Shown here: piece by piece, positions 16,148-25,671 of the stretch
Layout of the letters: every line of letters starts with the position of its first letter
Position numbering within the stretch: position 1 is the first letter of the stretch
Assembly: GCF_030248535.1 (NCBI RefSeq)
Contig: NZ_JAHGAJ010000029.1
Span: 16,646-80,645, forward strand
DNA from: Vibrio sp. D404a
Lineage (GTDB): Bacteria > Pseudomonadota > Gammaproteobacteria > Enterobacterales > Vibrionaceae
Direction: 5' to 3'
DNA length: 64,000 bases
Made by a program: the position numbers and the translations under genes
Notes under the pieces: model-generated
Database searches by the model: none
Seen by the model: only the letters and a program-made list of their open reading frames with translations
What the model was told of the DNA's origin: nothing

Positions 16148-18043
16148 ATGCTTTATCACGAAAAATTTGACGTCATCGTAGTCGGTGGCGGCCATGCAGG
16201 AACGGAAGCCGCACTCGCATCTGCGCGTACTGGTCAAAGTACGTTACTCCTTACTCACAATATCGATACCCTGGGGCAAATGTCTTGTAACCCAGCGATT
16301 GGTGGTATTGGTAAGGGACACTTAGTAAAAGAAGTCGATGCAATGGGTGGATTGATGGCTCAAGCCATTGATCATGCAGGTATTCAATTCCGTACTCTTA
16401 ATGCCTCTAAGGGACCAGCCGTTCGTGCTACACGCGCTCAAGCTGACCGTGCCCTGTACAAAGCGTACGTTCGCAGCACCCTAGAAAACACACCAAACCT
16501 GACTCTGTTCCAACAGTCAGTGGATGATTTGATCGTAGAACAGGATCAAGTCGTCGGTGTTGTGACGCAAATGGGACTGAAATTCCATGCTAAGGCTGTG
16601 GTATTAACGGTTGGTACATTCCTAGGCGGTAAGATCCATATCGGTATGGAAAGTTCATCAGGTGGTCGCGCGGGTGATCCACCATCGATCGCATTGGCTC
16701 AGCGTCTGCGTGATCTTCCTTTCCGTGTTGATCGCCTAAAAACGGGTACTCCACCGCGTATTGATGCTCGTAGTGTCGATTTCTCTGAACTTGAGGTTCA
16801 GCACGGTGACAACCCAACACCTGTTTTCTCATTCATGGGCAACCGTGCGCAGCAGCCACGCCAAATCCCGTGTTATATCACGCACACTAACGAATCCACT
16901 CATGAAGTGATTCGTAATAACCTAGACCGAAGCCCAATGTATGCGGGCGTGATTGAGGGTATCGGTCCACGTTACTGTCCTTCAATCGAAGATAAGGTGA
17001 TGCGTTTTGCTGATAAGAACAGCCACCAGATTTTCATCGAGCCGGAAGGCCTAACCACGCACGAGCTATACCCAAATGGTATCTCGACCAGCTTGCCATT
17101 CGATGTTCAGGTGCAGATTGTTCGCTCAATGAAAGGCTTCGAGAATGCACACATCGTGCGTCCAGGCTACGCAATTGAGTACGATTTCTTTGACCCACGT
17201 GATTTAAAACAGACTTACGAGACTAAGTTTATCAAGGGTCTATTCTTTGCGGGTCAAATCAACGGTACCACGGGTTACGAAGAAGCGGCGGCGCAAGGCT
17301 TGATGGCCGGTTTGAACGCAAGTCTGTTTACTCAAGACAAAGAAGGTTGGAGCCCACGTCGTGATCAGGCTTACATGGGCGTATTGATTGACGACCTATC
17401 CACCATGGGTACTAAAGAGCCGTACCGCATGTTTACTTCGCGTGCTGAATACCGTCTGTTACTGCGTGAAGACAACGCCGATATCCGTTTGACGGAAAAA
17501 TCTCGTGAACTTGGTTTGATTGACGATGCGCGCTGGGCGCGTTTCAACGAGAAAATCGACAACATGGAAAAAGAACGTCAGCGCCTGAAAGAGACTTGGA
17601 TTAACCCGAAATCTGAAGACATCGATGCACTTAACCAGATCCTAAAAACGCCAATGTCGCGTGAAGCGAGTGGTGAGGATCTTCTGCGTCGTCCAGAAAT
17701 GACTTATTCACAACTGACGGCTCTGGATCGTTTTGCTCCAGCTTTAGACGATCAACAAGCTGCAGAACAGGTTGAAATCCAAGTGAAATACGAGGGTTAC
17801 ATTCAGCGTCAGCAAGATGAGATCGAAAAGTCGCTGCGTCACGAAAATACCAAACTGCCTGTTGATCTTGATTACAGCCAAGTAAAAGGTCTATCTAACG
17901 AAGTGGTACTTAAATTGTCGACGGCTAAGCCAGAGTCGATTGGTATTGCTTCTCGAATTTCAGGTATTACGCCGGCTGCAATCTCTATCCTACTGGTTTA
18001 CTTGAAGAAACATGGCCTACTGAAGAAAGGTGAGGAAGCATAA
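16148..18043 (+). CDS. mnmG: tRNA uridine-5-carboxymethylaminomethyl modification enzyme MnmG
   Basis: FAD-binding partner of MnmE (older name GidA). It uses methylenetetrahydrofolate in wobble-U34 modification. 631 residues. The N-terminal dinucleotide fold GGGHAGTEAA (about 13-22), the CNPAIGGIGKGH segment and the C-terminal helical MnmE-binding domain are all present. It starts just to the right of oriC, as in other gammaproteobacteria, and its stop codon overlaps the rsmG start by one base. Confidence 0.98.
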   Translation: MLYHEKFDVIVVGGGHAGTEAALASARTGQSTLLLTHNIDTLGQMSCNPAIGGIGKGHLVKEVDAMGGLMAQAIDHAGIQFRTLNASKGPAVRATRAQADRALYKAYVRSTLENTPNLTLFQQSVDDLIVEQDQVVGVVTQMGLKFHAKAVVLTVGTFLGGKIHIGMESSSGGRAGDPPSIALAQRLRDLPFRVDRLKTGTPPRIDARSVDFSELEVQHGDNPTPVFSFMGNRAQQPRQIPCYITHTNESTHEVIRNNLDRSPMYAGVIEGIGPRYCPSIEDKVMRFADKNSHQIFIEPEGLTTHELYPNGISTSLPFDVQVQIVRSMKGFENAHIVRPGYAIEYDFFDPRDLKQTYETKFIKGLFFAGQINGTTGYEEAAAQGLMAGLNASLFTQDKEGWSPRRDQAYMGVLIDDLSTMGTKEPYRMFTSRAEYRLLLREDNADIRLTEKSRELGLIDDARWARFNEKIDNMEKERQRLKETWINPKSEDIDALNQILKTPMSREASGEDLLRRPEMTYSQLTALDRFAPALDDQQAAEQVEIQVKYEGYIQRQQDEIEKSLRHENTKLPVDLDYSQVKGLSNEVVLKLSTAKPESIGIASRISGITPAAISILLVYLKKHGLLKKGEEA

Positions 18044-18675
18044 TGAGCGCACTACGCGAAAAACTGGATCACCTGATCAGCCAGACCAACCTAGAAGTAT
18101 CAGATAAACAACGTGGCCAACTGGTTGGTTACGTTGAACTGCTCAATAAATGGAACAAGGCGTATAACCTAACTTCGGTTCGCGACCCGATGGACATGAT
18201 GGTGAAACATATCTTAGATAGCATCATTGTCAGCACTCACTTACAGGGCAAGCGTTTTATTGATGTCGGTACGGGTCCAGGCCTTCCTGGTATCCCGCTC
18301 TCAATTATGAATCCTGATTGTGAGTTTTTCTTGTTGGATAGCCTTGGAAAGCGTATTCGTTTTATCAAGCAAGTCGTACATGAGTTGGGTATCGACAACG
18401 TGACACCTGTTCAAAGTCGCGTTGAAGAGTTCCAGCCAGAAGAAAAGTTTGACGCTGTGCTCAGTCGTGCGTTTGCATCAATGACAGACATGGTTGAGTG
18501 GTGTCATCATTTACCTAAAGAGCAATCCGGTGTATTTTTGGCTCTTAAAGGACAACATCCTAGAGACGAAATGGACCAGTTACCGGACTGGTGTTCAGTA
18601 ACTGACATCAAAGCTTTGCAAGTTCCAGAGCTTGATGGAGAGCGTCATCTAGTAACGTTATCGCGTCAGGGATAA
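18043..18675 (+). CDS. rsmG: 16S rRNA (guanine527-N7)-methyltransferase
   Basis: SAM-dependent methyltransferase (GidB) that modifies G527 of 16S rRNA; its loss gives low-level streptomycin resistance in several species. 210 residues with the SAM-binding loop DVGTGPGLPGIPL (about 72-84) and the conserved LNKWNKAYNLTSV segment (about 34-46). It overlaps mnmG by one base (TAATG), implying coupling, and precedes parA by 14 bases. Confidence 0.97.
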   Translation: MSALREKLDHLISQTNLEVSDKQRGQLVGYVELLNKWNKAYNLTSVRDPMDMMVKHILDSIIVSTHLQGKRFIDVGTGPGLPGIPLSIMNPDCEFFLLDSLGKRIRFIKQVVHELGIDNVTPVQSRVEEFQPEEKFDAVLSRAFASMTDMVEWCHHLPKEQSGVFLALKGQHPRDEMDQLPDWCSVTDIKALQVPELDGERHLVTLSRQG

Positions 18676-18689
18676 TCAGCGAGGCCATA

Positions 18690-19463
18690 GTGGGTAGAAT
18701 TGTAGCAATTGCCAACCAGAAAGGTGGTGTAGGAAAAACAACAACTTGCATTAATTTGGCAGCCTCTATGGCCGCCACTAAGCGCAAAGTTTTGGTTGTC
18801 GATCTCGATCCACAGGGTAATGCCACTATGGCAAGCGGTGTCGACAAGTATCAGGTTGAAGCAACTGCTTACGATTTACTGGTTGAAGACACACCTTTTG
18901 ATGAGGTAGTTTGCCGCAGTACGTCGGGAAACTACGATCTCATCGCAGCCAACGGTGATGTTACCGCGGCTGAAATCAAGCTGATGGAAGTGTTTGCGCG
19001 TGAAGTGAGGCTTAAGAATGCCCTCGCGTCAGTTCGCGATAACTATGATTTCATCTTTATTGATTGCCCCCCTTCTCTAAACCTTCTTACAATTAATGCG
19101 ATGGCTGCGGCGGACTCTGTTTTGGTTCCGATGCAGTGTGAATACTTTGCGTTAGAGGGTTTAACAGCCTTGATGGATACCATCAGTAAACTGGCAGCTG
19201 TTGTGAATGAGAATCTGAAGATCGAAGGCTTACTTCGTACTATGTATGATCCTCGCAACCGCTTGTCGAATGAAGTATCTGATCAACTCAAGAAGCATTT
19301 TGGTAGCAAGGTCTACCGAACTGTGATCCCTAGAAATGTACGTCTTGCTGAGGCTCCAAGCCACGGCAAACCAGCGATGTACTACGACAAATACTCCGCC
19401 GGTGCAAAAGCCTACTTGGCACTTGCTGGTGAGATGTTACGTCGTGAAGAAGTCCCAGTTTAA
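18690..19463 (+). CDS. parA: Chromosome partition ATPase ParA
   Basis: Deviant-Walker ATPase that moves origin regions, acting with ParB and parS. 257 residues starting from GTG at 18690 (AGCGAGG upstream). The deviant Walker A KGGVGKTT (about 11-18) and the FIDCPPSLN Walker B segment are present. It lacks the N-terminal helix-turn-helix of plasmid type Ia ParA, as usual for chromosomal Soj-like proteins. Operon with mnmG-rsmG-parB. Confidence 0.97.
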   Translation: MGRIVAIANQKGGVGKTTTCINLAASMAATKRKVLVVDLDPQGNATMASGVDKYQVEATAYDLLVEDTPFDEVVCRSTSGNYDLIAANGDVTAAEIKLMEVFAREVRLKNALASVRDNYDFIFIDCPPSLNLLTINAMAAADSVLVPMQCEYFALEGLTALMDTISKLAAVVNENLKIEGLLRTMYDPRNRLSNEVSDQLKKHFGSKVYRTVIPRNVRLAEAPSHGKPAMYYDKYSAGAKAYLALAGEMLRREEVPV

Positions 19464-19486
19464 ATAAAACCAAAGGAATTCGCTCA

Positions 19487-20368
19487 ATGTCTAAGCGTGG
19501 TTTAGGAAAAGGGCTAGATGCATTGCTTGCAACTAGCTCAATGGCTCGTGAAAAACAGCAAGTCGCTTCTCATAGTCAGGTACTGTCTGCCGATGGTGAG
19601 CTTACTGAGCTTGCAATTGGCAGCTTGAAGCCAGGTGTCTATCAGCCACGTAAAGACATGGCGCCAGACGCGCTAGAAGAGCTGGCTGCGTCGATCCAGT
19701 CTCAGGGTATCATTCAGCCGATCGTGGTGCGCCCACTGTCGCAAGATCACTATGAGATCATTGCAGGTGAGCGTCGCTGGCGTGCTGCTCGTCAAGCTGG
19801 CCTTAAACAAGTGCCGTGCTTGGTGAAAAAGGTCGAAGACCGCGCAGCAATTGCCATGGCCTTAATCGAGAACATTCAGCGTGAAGACTTGAATGTAATT
19901 GAAGAGGCGCAAGCCCTAGAGCGTCTACAGAACGAGTTTGAGCTGACACACCAGAAGGTGGCTGAGGTCATCGGTAAGTCTCGCACCACAGTGAGTAACC
20001 TTCTGCGCCTTAATCAGCTGGCAGCACCGGTTAAAGAATTGGTGGTGACTAAGCAGCTTGAGATGGGTCACGCTCGCGCATTGTTAGCCCTAGAAGGTGA
20101 GCTGCAAGTGGAGACGGCTAACACAGCTGCTCGCAAGCAACTCACGGTTCGTCAGACCGAACAACTTGTCAAAAAGTGCCTAAAACCAGAGGTTGAAGCG
20201 GAAACCCAGCCGCAAGACCAAGAAGCCATCGAACTTTCACGAAGACTGACGGAAAAATTGCAAGCAAACGTTACAATTGTCCGATCTGGTACAGGAAAGT
20301 CAAAAGTGACGATTACACTTGATGAGCCTCACAAATTAGAGCAACTTATTGCCAAGCTAGAGGACTAA
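19487..20368 (+). CDS. parB: Chromosome partition protein ParB
   Basis: CTP-dependent DNA clamp that loads at parS and spreads. 293 residues: N-terminal ParA-contact segment (MSKRGLGKGLDALL), the nuclease-like domain with the GERRWRA motif (about 97-103) used in CTP binding, a helix-turn-helix (VAEVIGKSRTTVSNLLRL, about 157-174) and a C-terminal dimerisation domain. It starts 23 bases after parA. A parS-like site is present inside recF. Confidence 0.97.
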   Translation: MSKRGLGKGLDALLATSSMAREKQQVASHSQVLSADGELTELAIGSLKPGVYQPRKDMAPDALEELAASIQSQGIIQPIVVRPLSQDHYEIIAGERRWRAARQAGLKQVPCLVKKVEDRAAIAMALIENIQREDLNVIEEAQALERLQNEFELTHQKVAEVIGKSRTTVSNLLRLNQLAAPVKELVVTKQLEMGHARALLALEGELQVETANTAARKQLTVRQTEQLVKKCLKPEVEAETQPQDQEAIELSRRLTEKLQANVTIVRSGTGKSKVTITLDEPHKLEQLIAKLED

Positions 20369-20467
20369 ATGAGATAATTGACTTAGGTCAATAATGTAAT
20401 AAACAATAATTTTCGTACGAAAGTTGTCGGTTTGTATACAAAAATGTAAATGATTGCTGCGTTTTTA

Positions 20468-20545
20468 TTGCAATCAGTTTGGCTGAACGTATAATTTTCG
20501 CCAATTTCTCAGCACGCTTTTAAGCGGTGGTAAGTGGCTTAAAAG
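20468..20545 (+). promoter_or_regulatory. atp operon promoter and leader stem-loop
   Basis: TTGCAA (20468-20473), spacer 16, consensus TATAAT (20490-20495). The leader then contains an inverted repeat CTTTTAAGC (20517-20525) / GCTTAAAAG (20537-20545) ending just before the atpI ribosome-binding site. The region between parB and this promoter also holds two small palindromes, TTGAC-TTAG-GTCAA (20379-20392) and TTTCGTACGAAA (20411-20422), of unknown role. Confidence 0.7.
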
Positions 20546-20557
20546 AGGAACGAATAC

Positions 20558-20947
20558 ATGGTAGCGGCGTTAGCAAGACCAGGACGAGTGCTTGCAAAGC
20601 AAATGTTATTGATCGAGCTTAGCGCGGTTATATTAGTGGCGGTGGGGTTAGGTTTAGCTGTTAATCCTGATTGGGGTTTTGCTTCACTGGTGGGTGGCGG
20701 TATTTTTGTCATTGCCAATGTGGTGTTTTGTGTGTGTGCTTTTCTTTTTTGTGGGGCGCGTGCAACGAAACTGGTTGCAGCGTCGTTCTATGCAGGCGAA
20801 GCATTAAAAATCTTAATCACAGTTTTACTATTCTCTATTGTCTACATGTATATGCAGGTGGAATTAATTCCCCTCAAACTGACCTATTTACTGGCTCTCG
20901 GTATTAATATCTTTGCGCCAGTGCTTTTCATTAACAATAAGAAATAG
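20558..20947 (+). CDS. atpI: F0F1 ATP synthase subunit I
   Basis: First gene of the ATP synthase operon. AtpI is a small inner-membrane protein with about four helices that helps assembly of the c-ring and is not part of the final enzyme. 129 residues (E. coli 126), almost entirely hydrophobic after the first 20 residues. Eight bases separate it from atpB. Call rests on position, length and membrane topology as well as sequence pattern. Confidence 0.93.
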   Translation: MVAALARPGRVLAKQMLLIELSAVILVAVGLGLAVNPDWGFASLVGGGIFVIANVVFCVCAFLFCGARATKLVAASFYAGEALKILITVLLFSIVYMYMQVELIPLKLTYLLALGINIFAPVLFINNKK

Positions 20948-20955
20948 GACGAGTT

Positions 20956-21753
20956 ATGGCTGCGGCAACAGCATCCGGATACATTGAACACCACTTACAG
21001 AACCTGTCTTTAGCCAAGCTAGGTTTTGTAGAGGAGACAAGTTTCTGGAACGTACATATAGACAGTCTGTTCTTCTCTGTACTAACTGGTGCGTTATTCC
21101 TTTGGGTATTTCGCTCAGTAGCAAAGCAAGCAACAGCAGGTGTACCTGGTAAGCTTCAGTGTTTTGTCGAAATGGTAGTGGAATTCGTTGGTGACAACGT
21201 TAAAGAAACTTTCCATGGTCGCAACCCGCTGATCGCTCCACTAGCACTGACTATATTCTGCTGGATTATCTTAATGAACTTGATGGACCTAGTGCCTATT
21301 GATTTCTTACCATATCCTGCAGAGCATTGGCTAGGTATCCCTTACCTGAAAGTGGTTCCTACAGCTGATGTTAACATCACCATGGCAATGGCTTTGGGCG
21401 TTTTCGCTCTGATGATCTACTACAGCATCAAAGTGAAAGGGCTTGGCGGGTTTGCTAAAGAATTGGCATTACACCCATTCAATCACCCAATTATGATTCC
21501 ATTCAACTTGGTACTTGAGGTAATTTCGTTACTAGCGAAGCCACTATCTCTAGGTATGCGTTTGTTTGGTAACATGTTTGCGGGTGAGGTTGTATTCATT
21601 CTTATCGCAGCGATGCTACCGTGGTACTTACAATGGGTAGGTGCTCTACCTTGGGCTATCTTCCACATCTTGGTTATTTTGATTCAAGCATTTGTTTTCA
21701 TGATGTTGACAATTGTTTACCTATCAATGGCCCACGAAGATAGTGATCACTAA
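20956..21753 (+). CDS. atpB: ATP synthase F0 subunit a
   Basis: Membrane subunit that forms the two proton half-channels next to the c-ring. 265 residues, about five or six helices. The essential arginine is seen in SLGMRLFGNMFAGE (about residues 198-211), matching E. coli Arg210. In order with atpE and atpF, as in all gammaproteobacterial atp operons. Confidence 0.97.
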   Translation: MAAATASGYIEHHLQNLSLAKLGFVEETSFWNVHIDSLFFSVLTGALFLWVFRSVAKQATAGVPGKLQCFVEMVVEFVGDNVKETFHGRNPLIAPLALTIFCWIILMNLMDLVPIDFLPYPAEHWLGIPYLKVVPTADVNITMAMALGVFALMIYYSIKVKGLGGFAKELALHPFNHPIMIPFNLVLEVISLLAKPLSLGMRLFGNMFAGEVVFILIAAMLPWYLQWVGALPWAIFHILVILIQAFVFMMLTIVYLSMAHEDSDH

Positions 21754-21804
21754 AAAAAATTTTTAAGCTTTATTCTAACTATTAATGTTAATCGGAGAAC
21801 GTAA

Positions 21805-22059
21805 ATGGAAACTGTACTAAGTTTTTCAGCAATTGCTGTTGCTATTATTGTTGGTCTTTGTGCCGTAGGTACTGCAATTGGTTTTGCAATTCTTGGTGGT
21901 AAATTCCTAGAAGGTGCTGCACGTCAACCTGAAATGGCTCCTATGCTTCAAGTTAAGATGTTCATCATCGCAGGTCTACTGGATGCGGTTCCAATGATCG
22001 GTATCGTAATCGCACTTCTATTCACTTTCGCAAACCCATTCGTTGGTCAACTAGGTTAA
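21805..22059 (+). CDS. atpE: ATP synthase F0 subunit c
   Basis: Hairpin of two helices that forms the rotor ring. 84 residues, with the polar loop ARQPEM (about 39-44) and the ion-carrying aspartate at residue 60 in GLLDAVPMI. The surrounding residues fit a proton ring of the E. coli type, and the Glu-based sodium motif is absent, so H+ coupling is inferred. An AATCGGAGAACGTAA leader provides the ribosome-binding site. Confidence 0.97.
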   Translation: METVLSFSAIAVAIIVGLCAVGTAIGFAILGGKFLEGAARQPEMAPMLQVKMFIIAGLLDAVPMIGIVIALLFTFANPFVGQLG

Positions 22060-22130
22060 TCACTTTTAACTTCAGACAAACTCAGGTTTGTCATTGATTA
22101 ACACTAAGTCCGAATAGAGGGGTAGCTGTT

Positions 22131-22601
22131 GTGAATATGAACGCAACTCTGCTAGGTCAAGCGATTGCTTTTTCTATGTTTGTTTGGTTCTGCATGAAAT
22201 ATGTATGGCCACCAATCATGCAAGCAATTGAAGAGCGTCAGAAGAAAATTGCTGACGGTCTACAAGCAGCTGAACGTGCTGCTAAAGATTTGAACCTGGC
22301 ACAAGCCAACGCTTCTGAACAACTGAAAGAAGCGAAGCGCACTGCAACTGAGGTTATTGATCAGGCAAATAAGCGTAAAGCACAAATTCTAGACGAAGCT
22401 CGTGAAGAAGCTCAGGCAGAACGCCAGAAGATTCTTGCTCAAGCAGAAGCTGAACTTGAAGCTGAACGTAAACGTGCACGTGATGACCTGCGCAAACAAG
22501 TCGCAACTCTGGCAATTGCTGGTGCTGAGAAAATCCTTGAACGTACTATCGACCAAGAAGTACACAAAGATGTTCTTGACAACATTACTGCAAAACTTTA
22601 A
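22131..22601 (+). CDS. atpF: ATP synthase F0 subunit b
   Basis: Peripheral stalk subunit: one N-terminal membrane helix (about 5-25), then a long charged coiled coil that dimerises and reaches the delta subunit. 156 residues, as in E. coli. The GTG at 22131 is preferred because GAGGGG lies eight bases upstream; the ATG two codons later is the alternative. 15 bases separate it from atpH. Confidence 0.96.
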   Translation: MNMNATLLGQAIAFSMFVWFCMKYVWPPIMQAIEERQKKIADGLQAAERAAKDLNLAQANASEQLKEAKRTATEVIDQANKRKAQILDEAREEAQAERQKILAQAEAELEAERKRARDDLRKQVATLAIAGAEKILERTIDQEVHKDVLDNITAKL

Positions 22602-22616
22602 TGCAAGGGGCTGAAT

Positions 22617-23150
22617 ATGTCTGATTTGACTACAATCGCACGCCCCTATGCTAAAGCAGCCTTTGACTTTGCGGTTGAGAAGGGCGAGCTAGACCAATGG
22701 GGTCAAATGCTTACTTTCGCAGCCGAGGTCGCACAAAACGATGATATTGTTAGCCTACTGAACAGTTCAACAACTGCCAGCAAGCTAGCTGAAATTTTCA
22801 TTGTAATCTGCGGCGAACAATTTGATGCACATGGCCAAAACTTTATCAAAGTGATGGCAGAGAATGGCCGACTTAAGGCTCTTCCAGATGTATGTCACGA
22901 GTTTTTCGCTCTGAAAAAAGAGCACGAGAAAGAGATCGACGTTGAAGTAACTTCAGCAGTAGAACTTTCTAAAGAACAACTGGCAGACATCAGCAGCAAA
23001 TTGGAACAGCGCCTAGAGCGCAAAGTTCAGCTGAATTGCAGTATAGATGAGACTCTACTTAGTGGAGTTATTATTCGAGCCGGAGACCTAGTCATCGATA
23101 ACTCAGCTCGTGGTCGTCTAGACCGCCTGAGCGATGCATTGCAGTCTTAA
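22617..23150 (+). CDS. atpH: ATP synthase F1 subunit delta
   Basis: Connects F1 to the b-subunit stalk. 177 residues, the same length as E. coli. The N-terminal TIARPYAKAAFDFA segment that contacts alpha and the C-terminal GVIIRAGDLVIDNSARGRL motif are both present. Fits its place between atpF and atpA. Confidence 0.97.
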   Translation: MSDLTTIARPYAKAAFDFAVEKGELDQWGQMLTFAAEVAQNDDIVSLLNSSTTASKLAEIFIVICGEQFDAHGQNFIKVMAENGRLKALPDVCHEFFALKKEHEKEIDVEVTSAVELSKEQLADISSKLEQRLERKVQLNCSIDETLLSGVIIRAGDLVIDNSARGRLDRLSDALQS

Positions 23151-23163
23151 TGGGGATTGGAGC

Positions 23164-24705
23164 ATGCAACTTAATTCCACGGAAATTAGCGATCTAATTA
23201 AACAACGCATCGAATCTTTCGACGTTGTTAGTGAAGCTCGCAACGAGGGTACTATCGTATCGGTAAGCGATGGTATTCTTAGCATTCACGGCCTAACGGA
23301 CGTGATGCAAGGTGAAATGATTGAACTACCGGGTGGCCGCTACGCACTAGCACTTAACTTGAACCGTGATTCGGTTGGTGCTGTTGTAATGGGCCCATAT
23401 GCTGACCTTCAGGAAGGCATGAAAGTTACAGGTACTGGCCGCATTCTTGAAGTGCCAGTAGGTCCAGAACTACTTGGTCGTGTTGTAAACACACTAGGTG
23501 AGCCAATTGATGGTAAAGGTCCTATCGAAGCGAAACTGACTTCGCCTGTAGAAGTAATTGCACCAGGTGTAATCGACCGTAAATCGGTAGACCAACCTGT
23601 ACAAACTGGTTACAAGTCTGTTGACTCAATGATCCCAATCGGTCGTGGTCAGCGTGAGCTAGTAATCGGTGACCGTCAGACTGGTAAAACAGCGATGGCG
23701 ATCGATGCGATTATCAACCAAAAAGATTCTGGTATTTTCTCTATCTACGTAGCAATCGGTCAGAAAGCATCGACTATCGCTAACGTAGTTCGCAAACTAG
23801 AAGAGCACGGCGCGCTAGAAAACACTATCGTTGTTGTTGCATCTGCTTCTGAATCTGCAGCGCTACAATACCTAGCGCCATACGCAGGTTGTGCGATGGG
23901 TGAATACTTCCGTGATCGCGGTGAAGACGCACTGATTGTTTATGATGATCTATCTAAGCAAGCGGTAGCTTACCGTCAGATCTCGCTACTACTTAAGCGT
24001 CCACCAGGCCGTGAAGCATTCCCGGGTGATGTATTCTACCTTCACTCTCGTCTACTAGAGCGTGCAGCTCGTGTAAGCGAAGAGTACGTAGAAAAGTTCA
24101 CTAACGGTGAAGTGAAAGGTAAGACAGGTTCTCTAACTGCTCTTCCTATCATCGAAACACAAGCTGGTGACGTATCTGCATTCGTACCGACGAACGTAAT
24201 CTCGATTACCGATGGTCAGATCTTCCTACAAACTGAGCTATTCAACGCGGGCGTACGTCCAGCTGTTGACCCAGGTATCTCAGTATCTCGTGTAGGTGGT
24301 TCAGCGCAGACTAAAATCATCAAGAAGCTATCTGGCGGTATCCGTACAGCACTAGCACAGTACCGTGAACTTGCGGCATTCGCACAGTTCTCGTCTGACC
24401 TTGATGAAGCGACTAAGAAGCAGCTAGACCACGGTCAAAAAGTTACAGAACTAATGAAGCAGAAGCAGTACGCTCCAATGTCTGTATTTGACCAAGCACT
24501 AGTAATCTTCGCTGCAGAGCGTGGTTACCTTCAAGACGTAGAGCTTGCTAAGCTTCTAGACTTTGAAGCTGCTTTACTATCGTATGCTCGCAGTCACTAT
24601 GCCGATCTTGCAACGCAGATCGACAAAACGGGTGTTTACAACAATGACATCGAAGCTGAGCTGAAGAAGCTTGCTGACGATTTCAAAGCAACCCAGACCT
24701 GGTAA
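23164..24705 (+). CDS. atpA: ATP synthase F1 subunit alpha
   Basis: Non-catalytic nucleotide-binding subunit of the F1 hexamer. Starting at ATG 23164 (after TTGGAGC) gives 513 residues, identical in length to E. coli; an in-frame upstream start would overlap atpH and is rejected. The P-loop GDRQTGKTA (about 169-177), the catalytic-interface arginine in SVSRVGGSAQTK, and IFLQTELFNAGVRPA are present. Confidence 0.98.
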   Translation: MQLNSTEISDLIKQRIESFDVVSEARNEGTIVSVSDGILSIHGLTDVMQGEMIELPGGRYALALNLNRDSVGAVVMGPYADLQEGMKVTGTGRILEVPVGPELLGRVVNTLGEPIDGKGPIEAKLTSPVEVIAPGVIDRKSVDQPVQTGYKSVDSMIPIGRGQRELVIGDRQTGKTAMAIDAIINQKDSGIFSIYVAIGQKASTIANVVRKLEEHGALENTIVVVASASESAALQYLAPYAGCAMGEYFRDRGEDALIVYDDLSKQAVAYRQISLLLKRPPGREAFPGDVFYLHSRLLERAARVSEEYVEKFTNGEVKGKTGSLTALPIIETQAGDVSAFVPTNVISITDGQIFLQTELFNAGVRPAVDPGISVSRVGGSAQTKIIKKLSGGIRTALAQYRELAAFAQFSSDLDEATKKQLDHGQKVTELMKQKQYAPMSVFDQALVIFAAERGYLQDVELAKLLDFEAALLSYARSHYADLATQIDKTGVYNNDIEAELKKLADDFKATQTW

Positions 24706-24753
24706 TTGGTGGGTGGCCTTAGGGTCACCTCATACCATTAACGGAGAGTAACG

Positions 24754-25620
24754 ATGGCCGGCGCAAAAGAGATACGTAATAAAATCGGTAGTGTTAAAAG
24801 CACACAGAAGATTACGAAAGCAATGGAAATGGTAGCAGCTTCAAAAATGCGTCGTTCTCAAGACGCAATGGAAGCTACTCGTCCATATGCAGAAACAATG
24901 CGTAAAGTGATCGGTCATTTGGCTAACGGTAGCCTTGAGTATAAGCATCCTTATCTTGAGGAACGTGAAGCCAAACGTGTTGGTTACATCATCGTTTCTA
25001 CAGACCGTGGTCTATGTGGCGGCTTGAACATTAACTTGTTCAAGAAAGCTATGTTAGACATGAAAGATTGGTCTGAGAAAGGTGCTGACATTGAACTGGC
25101 AATTATCGGTTCAAAAGCAACAGCATTTTTCAACAACAGCGGCGCGAAAGTAGCAGCTCAAGTTTCTGGCCTAGGCGATAGCCCTAGCCTTGAAGACTTA
25201 ATCGGCTCTGTAAGCGTAATGCTGAAGAAATATGATGAAGGTGAATTGGATCGCCTGTTCGTAGTGTTCAACAAGTTTGAAAACACTATGGTACAAGAAC
25301 CAACGATCGATCAATTACTTCCTTTGCCTAAATCGGATAGCGAAGACATGCAGCGCGATCATGCTTGGGACTACATTTATGAGCCTGAGCCAAAACCACT
25401 ACTAGATGCACTATTGGTTCGTTACGTCGAATCTCAAGTGTACCAAGGTGTGGTAGAGAACCTTGCTTGTGAGCAAGCGGCTCGAATGATTGCTATGAAA
25501 GCTGCAACAGACAACGCTAGCGACCTAATTGATGACTTAGAACTTGTGTACAACAAAGCCCGTCAAGCGGCAATCACACAAGAACTTTCTGAGATCGTTT
25601 CAGGCGCATCAGCGGTTTAA
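24754..25620 (+). CDS. atpG: ATP synthase F1 subunit gamma
   Basis: Central rotor shaft of F1. 288 residues. The N-terminal helix (AKEIRNKIGSVKSTQKITKAMEMVAASKM in pattern) and C-terminal helix (MKAATDNASDLIDDLELVYNKARQAAITQE in pattern) form the coiled coil that turns inside the alpha/beta ring, with the DRGLCGGLN segment in between. Length and order are standard. Confidence 0.98.
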   Translation: MAGAKEIRNKIGSVKSTQKITKAMEMVAASKMRRSQDAMEATRPYAETMRKVIGHLANGSLEYKHPYLEEREAKRVGYIIVSTDRGLCGGLNINLFKKAMLDMKDWSEKGADIELAIIGSKATAFFNNSGAKVAAQVSGLGDSPSLEDLIGSVSVMLKKYDEGELDRLFVVFNKFENTMVQEPTIDQLLPLPKSDSEDMQRDHAWDYIYEPEPKPLLDALLVRYVESQVYQGVVENLACEQAARMIAMKAATDNASDLIDDLELVYNKARQAAITQELSEIVSGASAV

Positions 25621-25671
25621 TCGCTTTTTCGGTTAAAGCTTAGGTAAAACTAAATAGTTAGAGGATTAACG